Assembly (NCBI GenBank): GCA_014138725.1
Contig: JACJID010000002.1
Coordinates: 696,001-760,000 of the forward strand
DNA: 64,000 nt
Reading direction: 5' to 3'
Source of the DNA: Kutzneria viridogrisea
GTDB taxonomy: Bacteria > Actinomycetota > Actinomycetes > Mycobacteriales > Pseudonocardiaceae
Shown here one piece after another: positions 1 through 8,977 of the stretch. Each line of letters starts with the position of its first letter. The first letter of the stretch is position 1. The notes beneath the pieces were generated by a model. It was not told the origin of the DNA. It was given only the letters and a program-made list of their open reading frames with translations, and searched no databases. The position numbers and the translations under genes were made by a program.

Positions 1-1114
1 TCAGCGCGTGCTGCTCGGCGATGCCCACGTCGAAGCAGCGGTCCGGGAAGGACCGCGCGAACTTGTCCAGGCCGGTGGGCGCGAGCATGGCGGCGGTGAT
101 CGCCACCACGTCCTCGCGCTCGGTGCCCGCGCGAACCAGTTCCTCGGCGAACACCGAGGTCCAGGACGTCGACTTGGGGCCGAGCGGCTTGCCGGTGACC
201 GGGTCCATGGCACCGCACTGGTGCATCTGGTCGGCCTCGTCGTTCTCGGCGGGCGGGTAGCCGTTGCCCTTGCGGGTGACCGCGTGCACGATCACCGGCC
301 CGTTGAACGCCTTGGCCTTGCGCAGCGCCGCCTCGAGCGCGCCGAGGTCGTGGCCGTCCACCGGCCCCAGGTACTTCAGGCCCAGGTCCTCGAACATCGC
401 CTGCGGGGCCAGCGCGTCCTTGATGCCGCGCTTGGCCGCGTGCAGTGCGGCGTAGACCGCGTTGCCCACCATCGGCGTGCGTTGCAGGGTGCGCTTGCCG
501 CTCTCCAGCACGCGCTCGTAGCCGGGTTGCAGGCGCAGCGAGGCGAGGTGGTCGGCGAACCCGCCGATGGTCGGCGAGTAGGACCGGCCGTTGTCGTTGA
601 CCACGATCACCACCGGCCTGGTGCGGTCGGCGGCGATGTTGTTCAGCGCCTCCCAGCACATGCCCCCGGTGAGCGCCCCGTCCCCGACCACGGCCACCAC
701 GTGCCGCCGGGACCCGGCCAGCTTGAACGCCTTGGCCATGCCGTCGGCGTAGGACAGTGCGGTGGAGGCGTGGCTGTTCTCGACGAAGTCGTGCTCGCTC
801 TCCGCGCGGCTCGGGTAGCCCGAGACGCCGCCGGTCTGCTTGAGCAGGTCGAACCCGTCCCGGCGGCCGGTGAGGATCTTGTGCACGTAGCACTGGTGGC
901 CCACGTCGAACAGCAGGGCGTCGCTGGGTGAGTCGAACACCCTGTGCAGCGCCATGGTCAGCTCCACGACGCCCAGGTTGGGCCCGAGGTGGCCGCCGGT
1001 CTTGGACACCTTGTCCACCAGGAACGACCTGATCTCGGCCGCGAGCTGCTCCAGCTCGTTCTGCTCCATCCGCTTCACATCGGTGGGACCGTGCACGGAT
1101 TCCAGCAGCGTCAC
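1..1114 (-). CDS. dxs: 1-deoxy-D-xylulose-5-phosphate synthase, N-terminal part
   Basis: Cytosolic, thiamine-diphosphate-dependent first enzyme of the MEP isoprenoid pathway (pyruvate plus glyceraldehyde-3-phosphate to DXP). The visible 371 residues include the DXS-typical [14 protein letters not shown], the TPP/Mg motif [10 protein letters not shown] followed by NDN, the GPVDGHD segment, and the start of the transketolase pyrimidine domain ([10 protein letters not shown]). I chose the GTG at 1112-1114 ([10 protein letters not shown]), which has a GAGG-type ribosome site just upstream. The 3' end lies outside the window, so the gene is partial. Its position next to a trmA-like gene and the potassium genes matches mycobacterial dxs1. 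Confidence 0.95.
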   Translation of the reverse strand, partial: MTLLESVHGPTDVKRMEQNELEQLAAEIRSFLVDKVSKTGGHLGPNLGVVELTMALHRVFDSPSDALLFDVGHQCYVHKILTGRRDGFDLLKQTGGVSGYPSRAESEHDFVENSHASTALSYADGMAKAFKLAGSRRHVVAVVGDGALTGGMCWEALNNIAADRTRPVVIVVNDNGRSYSPTIGGFADHLASLRLQPGYERVLESGKRTLQRTPMVGNAVYAALHAAKRGIKDALAPQAMFEDLGLKYLGPVDGHDLGALEAALRKAKAFNGPVIVHAVTRKGNGYPPAENDEADQMHQCGAMDPVTGKPLGPKSTSWTSVFAEELVRAGTEREDVVAITAAMLAPTGLDKFARSFPDRCFDVGIAEQHAL

Positions 1115-1387
1115 CGCTTCACCTCGCCTGTTGGCACCTGGGGTCAATTCGGGGCCTCGTCCTGCGACCTCACCGCCTGTGAGCGGCGCCGTTCAGTCTA
1201 CGGAGCAAGGTCGCGCCCGGCTGGCGGGCAGTGGCCGAGAGTGCGGTTGCCCGATGTGCTCAACCGCCGTTCGAACGACACGGTCACCGCACGTCCGGCC
1301 CAAGACCCTGCACAGACAGACGTACGACTGCGGGCTGGAGTTGTCCTGCCACCGCAGGAGGTCACCCGCTTGAGTCATTTCTCACGC

Positions 1388-1957
1388 TCAACCGGTTGGC
1401 GGCACCTCCCTGCCCAGGAAGGCGGCGAGCCGGTCGGCCGCGGTGGCCCCGGGCGGCGCGGGCCGCTCCGCGGCGAACGGCCCGCCCTCGGGCCGACCGA
1501 CCTCGGCGAGCCGGGCCTGCCACATGGCCAGCGCGCGCTCGGCCAGCTCCGGGACCAGGTCGGTGGGCTGCCCGGTGGCCGCCGCCACGTCCCAGCCGTG
1601 CGCCAGCATCTCGTTGACCCGCATGTGCACGAGGAACTCGCCGGGGCGCGGGCCGATCGGGGTGGGGTAGCGCCCGGCCAGCGCGCCCGGGGCCGTGGCC
1701 GCGGCGCGGAAGGCCCCCACCGCGCGGCCGAACGCCTCGGCGGGCCGCTCGCCGAGGTGGTCGGCGGCGCGGTCGGGTCCGGGGCCCTCGGACACGATCG
1801 CCGCGAACACCAGGTGCCCGCTGACCAGGTGGTCGACCACCCGACGCACGTCCCAGCCCGCACAGGGCGAGGGCAGCGCGAACTGCTCGGGGCCGACCGC
1901 CGAGATCACCCGCTGGGTCTGCTCGGCGACGAGTTCGAACTCGTCAATCACGTCCAT
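1388..1957 (-). CDS. TIGR03086-type DinB/mycothiol-dependent fold protein
   Basis: The 189-residue protein begins MDVIDEFELVAEQTQRV and carries the family signature PSPCAGWDVRRVVDHLVSGH. This matches the TIGR03086/maleylpyruvate-isomerase N-terminal (DinB-like four-helix) family, whose members are thought to bind a metal through histidines and sometimes use mycothiol. Two candidate ligand histidines are visible (DHLV, and AHGWDVAAATG near residue 137). The substrate is unknown. The upstream in-frame codons were excluded because they cross the neighbouring toxin gene and lack a ribosome site. It sits with the toxin-antitoxin pair as an accessory insertion in an otherwise conserved gene order. 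Confidence 0.8.
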   Translation of the reverse strand: MDVIDEFELVAEQTQRVISAVGPEQFALPSPCAGWDVRRVVDHLVSGHLVFAAIVSEGPGPDRAADHLGERPAEAFGRAVGAFRAAATAPGALAGRYPTPIGPRPGEFLVHMRVNEMLAHGWDVAAATGQPTDLVPELAERALAMWQARLAEVGRPEGGPFAAERPAPPGATAADRLAAFLGREVPPTG

Positions 1958-1997
1958 GCCCCCAGCCTGGCACCGGGGTCTGACAACTCGCGCGGCG

Positions 1998-2387
1998 TCA
2001 GCCGCTGCCGACGAACGGCCGGAGCAGGTCGACGACCCGCTCCATCCGGTAGCGCGCACCAAGCCGGTGCAGGACCTCGGCCGCGTTGCCATCTGGACGT
2101 CTACCCGCGATCACGGCGACCGCGGCCAGCGCACGGGTCCGGTTGACCGCGACTGTGTTGGCAGCGAACTGGCACGGCGGCAGCACCTGGAGGTGCTGTG
2201 CCCTGCGGGCCGCCTCACGCGGCTCGACGCCACGCCCGATCAGCTTGCGCGCTTCCGCGTGTTCCAGTTCGGCCAGGATCACGGGGCTCCACACCGGCCG
2301 GCACGTGCCCTCGACCGCGAGGGAGAGCAGGAAGTCCCTCTGTAGGCCGGGCCACAGGGCGCAGGTGTCGAGCAGAACCGTGAACAT
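1998..2387 (-). CDS. PIN-domain toxin (VapC-like)
   Basis: A 129-residue PIN-fold protein starting [14 protein letters not shown], where the aspartate of LLDTCAL is the usual first metal ligand. The second acidic cluster is in [12 protein letters not shown]. The C-terminal acidic ligands are less obvious ([13 protein letters not shown]), so metal coordination is only partly visible. PIN toxins are Mg-dependent ribonucleases that act on RNA. It lies 25 bp behind the helix-turn-helix gene on the same strand, giving the usual antitoxin-then-toxin order. A longer in-frame start would run into the antitoxin gene and was rejected. Confidence 0.8.
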   Translation of the reverse strand: MFTVLLDTCALWPGLQRDFLLSLAVEGTCRPVWSPVILAELEHAEARKLIGRGVEPREAARRAQHLQVLPPCQFAANTVAVNRTRALAAVAVIAGRRPDGNAAEVLHRLGARYRMERVVDLLRPFVGSG

Positions 2388-2412
2388 CCCAGCATCGTGA
2401 CAGGGAGGTCTG

Positions 2413-2937
2413 TCAATCGGCGGGCGCCGCCCGACGCCGCTCACCGATCGCACGACGGGCACCGCGCAGCCGGTTCAGCACCGCGTCCAGGTCCTCGTCC
2501 TCCTCGACGGTGGTGGCGTCCAGCGCCGCGTACTGGTCGGCGCGGCGCTGCTCGCGGTAGGCGAGCAGGTCCCGGAGCGTGATCCGCCGATGGCTCTTGA
2601 CCCGGTCGAAGGGGATCTGGCCCTCGTCGAGCAGCCGGATCAGCGTGGGCCTGCTGACGCCCAGCAGGTCGGCGGCCTGCTGCGTGGTGAGCGTCTTCGT
2701 CACGGGGGCGACTGACACCGCCAGGCCGCTGTTCAGCGCCTCCGCCACCTGCCTCAGCACGCGGTAGAGGTCCTCAGGCAGCTCAACCCGGTCCTCCGGC
2801 GCGGTACCGCTGAGGAAGCACGGCACGTCCGGCCGCCCCAGCCCAGCGTCCTCCCTCGCCTTCAGGAAGTCGTAGACCCGCGCGACCTGCTCGCCCTCGT
2901 CAGGCAGGTAGGTCTCCTGGTTCACCGCTCGCGCCAC
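2413..2937 (-). CDS. Excisionase-type HTH antitoxin
   Basis: The 174-residue protein has a MerR/excisionase-type winged helix in its second half: [20 protein letters not shown], then [17 protein letters not shown]. This is the classic helix-turn-helix plus wing that reads SHRRI-type sequences. The N-terminal half ([20 protein letters not shown]) is helical and may dimerise or bind the toxin. It starts with GTG preceded by GGAGGAG. It is followed closely by a PIN toxin and preceded by a perfect 11-bp inverted repeat, which suggests an autoregulated type II toxin-antitoxin operon. Confidence 0.8.
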   Translation of the reverse strand: MARAVNQETYLPDEGEQVARVYDFLKAREDAGLGRPDVPCFLSGTAPEDRVELPEDLYRVLRQVAEALNSGLAVSVAPVTKTLTTQQAADLLGVSRPTLIRLLDEGQIPFDRVKSHRRITLRDLLAYREQRRADQYAALDATTVEEDEDLDAVLNRLRGARRAIGERRRAAPAD

Positions 2938-2949
2938 GACTCCTCCAAT

Positions 2950-2981
2950 CGCACAAAACGCAACAGGTGTCGTTTTGTGCG
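2950..2981. promoter_or_regulatory. Operator-like inverted repeat upstream of the TA operon
   Basis: CGCACAAAACG (2950-2960) and CGTTTTGTGCG (2971-2981) form a perfect 11-bp inverted repeat around a 10-nt centre. It begins 12 bp upstream of the antitoxin start codon, where an autorepressor would block transcription. Confidence 0.65.
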
Positions 2982-3001
2982 TCTACCGCCCTGTGTCGCG
3001 G

Positions 3002-4198
3002 CTAGTCCCTGACCAGCAGCGCCACGCACTCCACGTGGTGGGTCATCGGGAAGGCGTCGAACGCCCGCAGGCGGTCCAGGCGGTAGCCGTGCGCGGCGAA
3101 CCCCGCCACGTCGCGGGCCAGCGCAGCCGGGTCGCAGGCGACGTAGACGACCCGGTCCGGCCCGCGCGCGGCGAGGGCGTCGACCACGGCACGGCCCGCG
3201 CCCTTGCGCGGCGGGTCGAGCACGACCACCTGGGGGCTGCCGTGCAGCCGGGCGAGCACGTCCTCGACCAGTCCCACCCGGAACCGGACCTGGGGCAGGT
3301 CCACCAGGTTGGCGCGTCCGTCGGCGACGGCACCGCGCGCGGACTCCACCACGACCACCGAGCCCTCGGCGCCGACCTGCTCGGCCAGCACCGAGCCGAA
3401 CAGGCCCGCGCCGCCGTAGAGGTCCCACGCGGTGTCGCCGGGGCGGGCGGCCGCCCACTCCCCCACGACCTCGGCCAGGTAGTCGGCGGCCTCGGGGTGC
3501 ACCTGCCAGAACCCGTGCGCGTCCACGTGCCACTCGCGGCCCGCGGCCCGCTCCACGGCCACGCCGTCGCCCTCGACCTGGCGGCTGCGCCCGCGCTGCG
3601 GGTGCTCCACGATGTCCACGCGGCCCCGGGCGTCGGTGGTCAGCTCCAGCTCGGCGCCCCGGGTCCAGCGCTGGTCGTTGGCGTCCTCGACCAGGCCGGG
3701 CGCGGCGATCGGGCAGCGCTTGGCGGGGATCACCTTGTGGCTGCGGTGCCCGCGGAAACCCGGGCGGCCGTGGCCGTCGACGACCATGCGCACCCTGGTC
3801 CGCCAGTCCACCAGCCCGCCGGGCAGCTCCTCGACCAGCACGTCCACGTCCAGCTTCGCCAGCCTGCTCAGCTGCTCGGCGACCACCGCGGCCTTGAGCG
3901 CGCGCTGGGCCTGGCCCGAGGCGTGCTGCCAGTCGCAGCCCCCGCAGCCGCCGGGGTGCGCCAGCGGGCACACCGGGTCCACGCGGTCGGCGGAGGCCTC
4001 GAGCACCTGCACGGCGTCACCCCGGCAGAACGAGCCGCCCTTGTCCTCGGTGATCTCCACCAGCACCCGCTCACCGGGCAGGGCGTGCCGCACGAACACG
4101 ACCCGCCCCTCGGCCCGCGCCACGCAGTGCCCGCCGTGCGCGACCGCGCCGACCTCGACCTCGACCTGGCGGCCGGTCCAGCTCTGCGCCGCGGTCAC
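3002..4198 (-). CDS. 23S rRNA/tRNA (uracil-C5)-methyltransferase, TrmA/RlmD family
   Basis: The 398-residue SAM-dependent enzyme methylates C5 of a uridine in RNA. Visible parts in order: an N-terminal TRAM-like OB region; iron-sulfur cysteines (VCPLAHPGGCGGCDWQH, with a fourth in AKRCPI); the SAM site DLYGGAGLFG; VVVLDPPRKGAG; the nucleophile motif YVACDPAALARD; and the base-containing FPMTHHVECVALL. GTG 4196-4198 is the start, and the GTGA overlaps the stop of the upstream transporter gene, implying translational coupling. A very long same-frame extension through the transporter gene is an artefact of GC-rich antisense reading. The target base cannot be told from sequence. Confidence 0.93.
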   Translation of the reverse strand: MTAAQSWTGRQVEVEVGAVAHGGHCVARAEGRVVFVRHALPGERVLVEITEDKGGSFCRGDAVQVLEASADRVDPVCPLAHPGGCGGCDWQHASGQAQRALKAAVVAEQLSRLAKLDVDVLVEELPGGLVDWRTRVRMVVDGHGRPGFRGHRSHKVIPAKRCPIAAPGLVEDANDQRWTRGAELELTTDARGRVDIVEHPQRGRSRQVEGDGVAVERAAGREWHVDAHGFWQVHPEAADYLAEVVGEWAAARPGDTAWDLYGGAGLFGSVLAEQVGAEGSVVVVESARGAVADGRANLVDLPQVRFRVGLVEDVLARLHGSPQVVVLDPPRKGAGRAVVDALAARGPDRVVYVACDPAALARDVAGFAAHGYRLDRLRAFDAFPMTHHVECVALLVRD

Positions 4199-6207
4199 GA
4201 GCGGGCCTTGCGCTGCTGGTGCGGGGTGTCCAGGCCGCGCCGGATGGCACCGGGTGCGACCGTGGCCCGCTCGTCGCGCTTCTTGGCCGAGGCGAGCTGC
4301 CAGGGCACGCTGGTGACCATCACCCCGGGCTGGAACAGCAGGCGGCCCTTGAGCCGTAGTGCGCTCTGGTTGTGCAGCAGTTGCTCCCACCACCGCCCGA
4401 CCACGTACTCGGGCAGGAACACGGTGACCACGTCGCGCGGGTTGTCGGTGCGCACCCGCTTGACGTAGTCCAGCACCGGCTTGGTGATCTCCCGGTACGG
4501 GGACTCGATCACCTTCAGCGGGGTCTGGAACTCCTGCTTGGTCCACTCGGCGACCAGGTCGCGGGTGTCGGTGTCGTCCACGTTGACGGTGACCGCCTCC
4601 AGCACGTCGGGGCGGGTGGCCTTGGCGTAGGACAGCGCGCGCAGCGTGGGCAGGTGCAGCTTGGACACCAGCACGATGGCGTGGTTGCGCGAGGGCATCA
4701 CCGCGTTCTTGCGCTCCTGCTGGGCCATGCGCAGCTCGCTGGCGACGGTGTCGTAGTGCTTGCGGATGGCGGTCATCAGGGCGAAGATCGCGGCCATCGC
4801 GGCGATGGCGATCCACGCGCCCGCCAGGAACTTGGTGATCAGCACGACGACCAGCACGGCGCCGGTCATCACCAGGCCGATGGTGTTGATCACCTGCGAG
4901 CGCCGCATCCTGGACCGCGCCGCGCGGTCCTGCTCGGTGCGCAGCAACCGGTTCCAGTGCAGGATCATGCCCGCCTGGCTGCACGTGAAGGACACGAACA
5001 CGCCCACGATGTAGAGCTGGATGAGCCGGGTGACCTCGGCGTCGAAGGCCACGATCAGCAGCACCGCGAAGGCGGCCAGGAACACGATGCCGTTGCTGAA
5101 GGCCAACCGGTCGCCGCGGGTGTGCAGCTGGCGGGGCAGGTAGCGGTCCTGGGCCAGGATCGAGCCGAGCACCGGGAAGCCGTTGAACGCCGTGTTGGCG
5201 GCCAGCACCAGGATGATGCCGGTGACGAAGGAGATGTAGTAGAAGGCGGGCGGGAAGTTGCTGAACACCGCTGCGGCGATCTGGGCCACGATCGTCTTCT
5301 GCTGGTAGCCCTCGGGCGCGCCGGAGAGCTGGGCGGCCGGGTTGTCGGCGAAGTTCACGTGGGTGAGCCCGGCCAGGGTGATGATGCCGATCAGCATGGT
5401 GACCGCGATCACACCCATCAGCAGCAGGGTGGTGGCGGCGTTGCGCGACTTGGGCTTGCGGAAGGCGGGCACCCCGTTGCTGATCGCCTCGACCCCGGTC
5501 AGCGCGGCGCAGCCGGAGGAGAAGGCGCGCAGGATCAGGAAGGCGAAGGCGATGCCCGTCCAGGAGCCCTCGCCGTGCAGGGTGAACCCGGCCGACTCGG
5601 CGCGCAGGTCGGCGCCGAAGGCCGCGCGGACCAGGCCCCAGACCACCATGCCGAAGATGCCGATCATGAACCCGTAGGTGGGGATGGCGAAGGCCGTGCC
5701 CGACTCGCGCAGCCCGCGCAGGTTCATCGCGGTGAGCAGGCCGACCACCAGCAGGCAGAACAGCACCTTGTGGTCCCCGATGAACGGGATGGCCGAGCCG
5801 ATGTTGGCGATGCCCGAGGCCGTGGACACCGCCACGGTGAGGATGTAGTCCACCAGCAGGGCGCTGGCCACCGTCAGGCCGAAGGTGCCGCCGAGGTTGG
5901 TGGTGGCGACCTCGTAGTCGCCGCCGCCGCTGGGGTAGGCGTGCACGTTCTGCCGGTAGGAGGCCACCACCACCAGCATGACCAGGGCGACCACCACGCC
6001 GATCCAGGGCGCGAAGCTGTAGGCGGACAGGCCGCCAACGCTGAGGGTCAGGAAGATCTCCTCCGGGGCGTAGGCCACGGAGGACAACGCGTCGGAGGCG
6101 AACACCGGGAGGGCGATCCGCTTCGGCAGCAGCGTGTGCGCGAGGCGGTCGCTGCGGAAGGGTCGGCCGAGCAGGAGGCGTTTGGCCGCGGTCGCGAGCT
6201 TGGACAC
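4195..6207 (-). CDS. APC-superfamily permease, KimA-like potassium transporter candidate
   Basis: A 670-residue membrane protein with about 12 hydrophobic segments up to residue ~480 and a soluble C-terminal domain of ~190 residues. The first segments carry FASDALSSVAYAPEEIFL, the signature seen in KimA/YdaO-type APC transporters. The C-terminal part (HAIVLVSKLHLPTLRALSYAK) resembles their UspA-like cytosolic domain. KimA proteins import K+ with protons. The divergent neighbours are two TrkA-type K+ regulators, which supports a potassium role. Start is GTG at 6207 with a weak ribosome site. It corresponds to Rv2690c in the mycobacterial order (recalled, not searched). Confidence 0.85.
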   Translation of the reverse strand: MSKLATAAKRLLLGRPFRSDRLAHTLLPKRIALPVFASDALSSVAYAPEEIFLTLSVGGLSAYSFAPWIGVVVALVMLVVVASYRQNVHAYPSGGGDYEVATTNLGGTFGLTVASALLVDYILTVAVSTASGIANIGSAIPFIGDHKVLFCLLVVGLLTAMNLRGLRESGTAFAIPTYGFMIGIFGMVVWGLVRAAFGADLRAESAGFTLHGEGSWTGIAFAFLILRAFSSGCAALTGVEAISNGVPAFRKPKSRNAATTLLLMGVIAVTMLIGIITLAGLTHVNFADNPAAQLSGAPEGYQQKTIVAQIAAAVFSNFPPAFYYISFVTGIILVLAANTAFNGFPVLGSILAQDRYLPRQLHTRGDRLAFSNGIVFLAAFAVLLIVAFDAEVTRLIQLYIVGVFVSFTCSQAGMILHWNRLLRTEQDRAARSRMRRSQVINTIGLVMTGAVLVVVLITKFLAGAWIAIAAMAAIFALMTAIRKHYDTVASELRMAQQERKNAVMPSRNHAIVLVSKLHLPTLRALSYAKATRPDVLEAVTVNVDDTDTRDLVAEWTKQEFQTPLKVIESPYREITKPVLDYVKRVRTDNPRDVVTVFLPEYVVGRWWEQLLHNQSALRLKGRLLFQPGVMVTSVPWQLASAKKRDERATVAPGAIRRGLDTPHQQRKARS

Positions 6208-6374
6208 AACGGCACAGCGTAGGCGAGGCCGTCACCACATCGGAGCAACCATGGGTAGGTTGGTGCCCAAACCGGCCCATTGGGACGTCGGGGGCGGTGC
6301 TGACCCCATCGTCACGGCGTCCGGGTAGCGTGCAGCGCGCATCAGGGGGAGGGCACCCCGGAGGAGGATATTTC

Positions 6375-7040
6375 GTGCACGTCGTGGTCATGGGCTGCGG
6401 TCGGGTGGGGGCCTCACTGGCCAAGTCACTGGAACGGCTCGGCAACCAGGTAGCTGTCATCGACAAGGACGGCCAGGCGTTCCGGCGCCTCGGCAACGAC
6501 TTCCACGGTCAGCAGGTCGTGGGCAACGGCTTCGACCGGCAGGTGCTGGTGGCCGCCGGGGTGGAGCGGGCCGGTGCGCTGGCCGCAGTGTCCAGTGGGG
6601 ACAACTCCAACATCATCACGGCCAGGGTGGCCCGGGAGACCTTCGGCGTGCAGCACGTCGTGGCGCGGATCTACGACCCCAAGCGGGCGGCGGTCTACGA
6701 GCGGCTGGGCATCCCCACCGTGGCCACCGTGCCCTGGGCGACCGACCGGTTCCTGCGCATGCTGGTGCCCGAGGGCTCGGCCACGGCGTGGCGGGACCCC
6801 TCCGGCACGGTGGCGGTGCTGCCGCTGCCCGTGCACGAGGGCTGGGTCGGCAGGCCCATCGCCGAGTTGCAGGAGGCCACCGGGTGCCGGGTCGCGTTCA
6901 TCATGCGCTTCGGCACCGGGGTACTGCCCCAGCCCAGCAGCGTCGTGCAGGCCGACGACGAGATCTACGTCGCCGCGCTGTCGGGGACGATCACCGAGGT
7001 GACCGCCGCGGCGGCACAGGCACCTGAGGAGAGCCACTGA
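6375..7040 (+). CDS. TrkA-family potassium uptake regulator (CeoB-like)
   Basis: The 221-residue cytosolic protein begins VHVVVMGCGRVGASLAKSL, a Rossmann RCK-N nucleotide-binding fold. The acidic residue ending the second strand (VAVIDKD) indicates NAD(H)-type binding. The C-terminal ~80 residues form an RCK-C domain. Start is GTG at 6375 behind a strong GGAGGAGG ribosome site. Its stop overlaps the ATG of a second TrkA protein (TGATG). Such proteins gate K+ transporters in response to nucleotides. The divergent KimA-like transporter is a plausible partner, but this is inferred from position only. Confidence 0.88.
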   Translation: MHVVVMGCGRVGASLAKSLERLGNQVAVIDKDGQAFRRLGNDFHGQQVVGNGFDRQVLVAAGVERAGALAAVSSGDNSNIITARVARETFGVQHVVARIYDPKRAAVYERLGIPTVATVPWATDRFLRMLVPEGSATAWRDPSGTVAVLPLPVHEGWVGRPIAELQEATGCRVAFIMRFGTGVLPQPSSVVQADDEIYVAALSGTITEVTAAAAQAPEESH

Positions 7041-7699
7041 TGCGGGTCGCGATCGCGGGCGCCGGGGCGGTGGGCCGGTCCATCGCCCATGAGCTGCTCG
7101 GTGGCGGGCACCAGGTCATGCTGATCGAGCGGGACCGGGCGCACTTCGAGCCGGGCACCGTCGAGCAGGCGGAGTGGGTGCACGCCGACGCGTGCGAGCT
7201 GTCCTCGCTGGAGGACGCGGGCATGCAGCTGTGCGACGTGGTGATCGCCGCCACCGGGGACGACAAGGTCAACCTGGTGGTCTCGCTGCTGGCCAAGACC
7301 GAGTTCGCGGTGCGCCGCGTGGTGGCCAGGGTCAACGACCCCAACAACGAGTGGCTGTTCACCGAGGCCTGGGGCGTGGACGTGGCCGTGTCCACGCCGA
7401 GGATGCTGGCCGCGATGGTCGAGGAGGCCGTCAGCGTCGGCGACCTGGTGCGGCTGATGACCCTGCGGCAGGGCCAGGCGAACCTGGTGGAGATCACCCT
7501 GCCGGAGGACAGCCCGCTGGCGGGTCAGGCCGTGGAGCAGCTGTCGCTGCCCAAGGACTGCGCGCTGGTGACCATCCTGCGCGGCGGCCGGGTGATCGTG
7601 CCGCAGCCGGACGACCCGTTCGAGCCCGGGGACGAGCTGCTGTTCGTGACCTCCGCGGACGTGGAGCACGAAATCCAAGCAGCCCTCGGTTTGTCCTGA
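7040..7699 (+). CDS. TrkA-family potassium uptake regulator (CeoC-like)
   Basis: A 219-residue paralogue of the preceding protein, translationally coupled by a TGATG overlap. It starts MRVAIAGAGAVGRSIAHEL (GxGxxG Rossmann loop) with an acidic residue after the second strand (LIERD), and has the conserved TGDDKVNL and ARVNDPNNEW segments. Residues ~135-215 form the RCK-C domain (VEITLPEDSPLAGQAV). Two separate single-RCK proteins together mimic one Trk regulatory pair, as in ceoBC. Transcription ends at a strong hairpin 5 bp downstream. Confidence 0.88.
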   Translation: MRVAIAGAGAVGRSIAHELLGGGHQVMLIERDRAHFEPGTVEQAEWVHADACELSSLEDAGMQLCDVVIAATGDDKVNLVVSLLAKTEFAVRRVVARVNDPNNEWLFTEAWGVDVAVSTPRMLAAMVEEAVSVGDLVRLMTLRQGQANLVEITLPEDSPLAGQAVEQLSLPKDCALVTILRGGRVIVPQPDDPFEPGDELLFVTSADVEHEIQAALGLS

Positions 7700-7703
7700 T
7701 ACC

Positions 7704-7737
7704 GCTGTGCCCCCAACGGTTGCGTTGGGGGCACAGC
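7704..7737. terminator. Bidirectional intrinsic-type terminator
   Basis: GCTGTGCCCCCAACG and CGTTGGGGGCACAGC form a perfect 15-bp stem with a GTTG loop, between the convergent trkA-type gene and the beta-propeller gene. There is no clear U-tract, which is usual in actinomycetes. Confidence 0.85.
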
Positions 7738-7742
7738 TGTGC

Positions 7743-8909
7743 TCAGGCCAGGTGGCGCAGCAGCACGGGGTGGCGGTGCGCCCCGGTGCCGGAGTACACG
7801 GCGGCCCAGGTGTTCCTGCCATCCGGCGTGGTCGCCAGCGCGTTGACGAAGGACAGGCCGGTGGCGGGCAGCGCGATCGGCCGCCAGGACTTGCCGTCGT
7901 AGCGGGCCACGTAGGGCGCGCGGTCGGTGGTGAGGTGGCCGCCCGCCCAGACGGCGCCCGTGCGGTCGGCGGCCATCGCGATCACGTACAGGCCCTGCTG
8001 CTGGTCCACCGGCGGGGCGGGCGCCTGGGCCCAGGCCCCGTGCTGCCAGCGCGCGAACGCGGGCTCGATGCTGTACCGGGTGTTGCCGGTGCGGGCGGTG
8101 CCCACCAGCAGCGGGCCACTCGGTCCGCCGACCACGGCCTTGGCGTCGGTGTTGCCGGACACCCGGGACGGCACGGCCAGCTTGCTCCAGGCCCGCCCGT
8201 TCCAGTGCAGCGCCAGCGGGCTCAGCGTCCCGGACCGCGGGCCGTCACTGCCGACCGCCCACACGTCGTCCGGGGCGATCACCGTCACCGACTGCAACTC
8301 GCCGGGTGTGCTCGCCGGCGTGCTCACCCGGGTCCAGGCGTGGCCGTCCCAGTGCTGCACCAGCGGCACCGGGTCGCTGTCCACGTCCTGGCTGGAGCCG
8401 ACGGCCCACACGTCCTCGCGGCCCGCGGTGGCGACTCCGTAGAGCACGTTGCCGCGCGTACCGGGGTTCGGCCCGGGCACGACCGTCCAAACGCGACCGT
8501 CCCAGTGCTCGATCAACGTGGTGACGCCGGGGCCCGGGGCCAGGTTGACGCGCGACTCCGCACGGGCCACCAGGTTGTTGTAGTAGCCCTGCTGGCCAAC
8601 CGCCCAGACGTCGTCCCCCGTGCGGGCGGCGACGGCGCTGAAGCCGCCCGCCGTCACGGCGTGCGTGGGCGCGGCCTTCCACGTGGTGCCGTCCCAGTGC
8701 ATGGCCAGCTCGCCGGTGGACTGCTCGCCGACCGCCCAGGCGTCCTTCGGACCGAGCACGGCAAGTCCGGCCACGCTGCTGGGCGCGGTGGCGTCCGGGG
8801 TGGGCACGATCTGCCAGGGCGCCGGCGCGGCCTGTGCCACGGCAGGGGCCAGCACGGCCAGTGTCACCGCGGCGAGCACCGCGGGTCTGGCGCGGGTGAG
8901 GACCTTCAT
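7743..8909 (-). CDS. Secreted six-repeat beta-propeller-like protein
   Basis: The 388-residue protein has a Sec signal peptide (MKVLTRARPAVLAAVTL ... AQA, ending near residue 27). It then has about six repeats of ~55 residues, each with a DxWAVG strand (KDAWAVG, DDVWAVG, EDVWAVG, DDVWAVG, later VWAGG and TWAAV) and an HWDGxxWxxVPxP strand. This is typical of beta-propeller blades of the DxWAVG type found in secreted actinobacterial proteins. No catalytic motif is visible, so binding or scaffolding is likelier than enzyme activity. The MKVL start was preferred over MGVPP five codons earlier because of the basic n-region and a GGGGGTT site. I see no link to the neighbouring genes. Confidence 0.75.
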   Translation of the reverse strand: MKVLTRARPAVLAAVTLAVLAPAVAQAAPAPWQIVPTPDATAPSSVAGLAVLGPKDAWAVGEQSTGELAMHWDGTTWKAAPTHAVTAGGFSAVAARTGDDVWAVGQQGYYNNLVARAESRVNLAPGPGVTTLIEHWDGRVWTVVPGPNPGTRGNVLYGVATAGREDVWAVGSSQDVDSDPVPLVQHWDGHAWTRVSTPASTPGELQSVTVIAPDDVWAVGSDGPRSGTLSPLALHWNGRAWSKLAVPSRVSGNTDAKAVVGGPSGPLLVGTARTGNTRYSIEPAFARWQHGAWAQAPAPPVDQQQGLYVIAMAADRTGAVWAGGHLTTDRAPYVARYDGKSWRPIALPATGLSFVNALATTPDGRNTWAAVYSGTGAHRHPVLLRHLA

Positions 8910-8977
8910 CGGTGGAACCCCCAAGCTCTCTCGGAGCGCCCAGCCTCGCGGGCGCGCCGGGAACGGGGGAACCGCCG

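Noticed and set aside
3002..6496. A 1164-codon minus-strand open frame apparently fusing an APC-like antisense product to the methyltransferase
   Set aside because: Only the last 398 codons match a protein family. The rest is an alternative frame of the APC permease gene, rich in Arg/Gly/Pro as expected for a GC-rich shadow frame.
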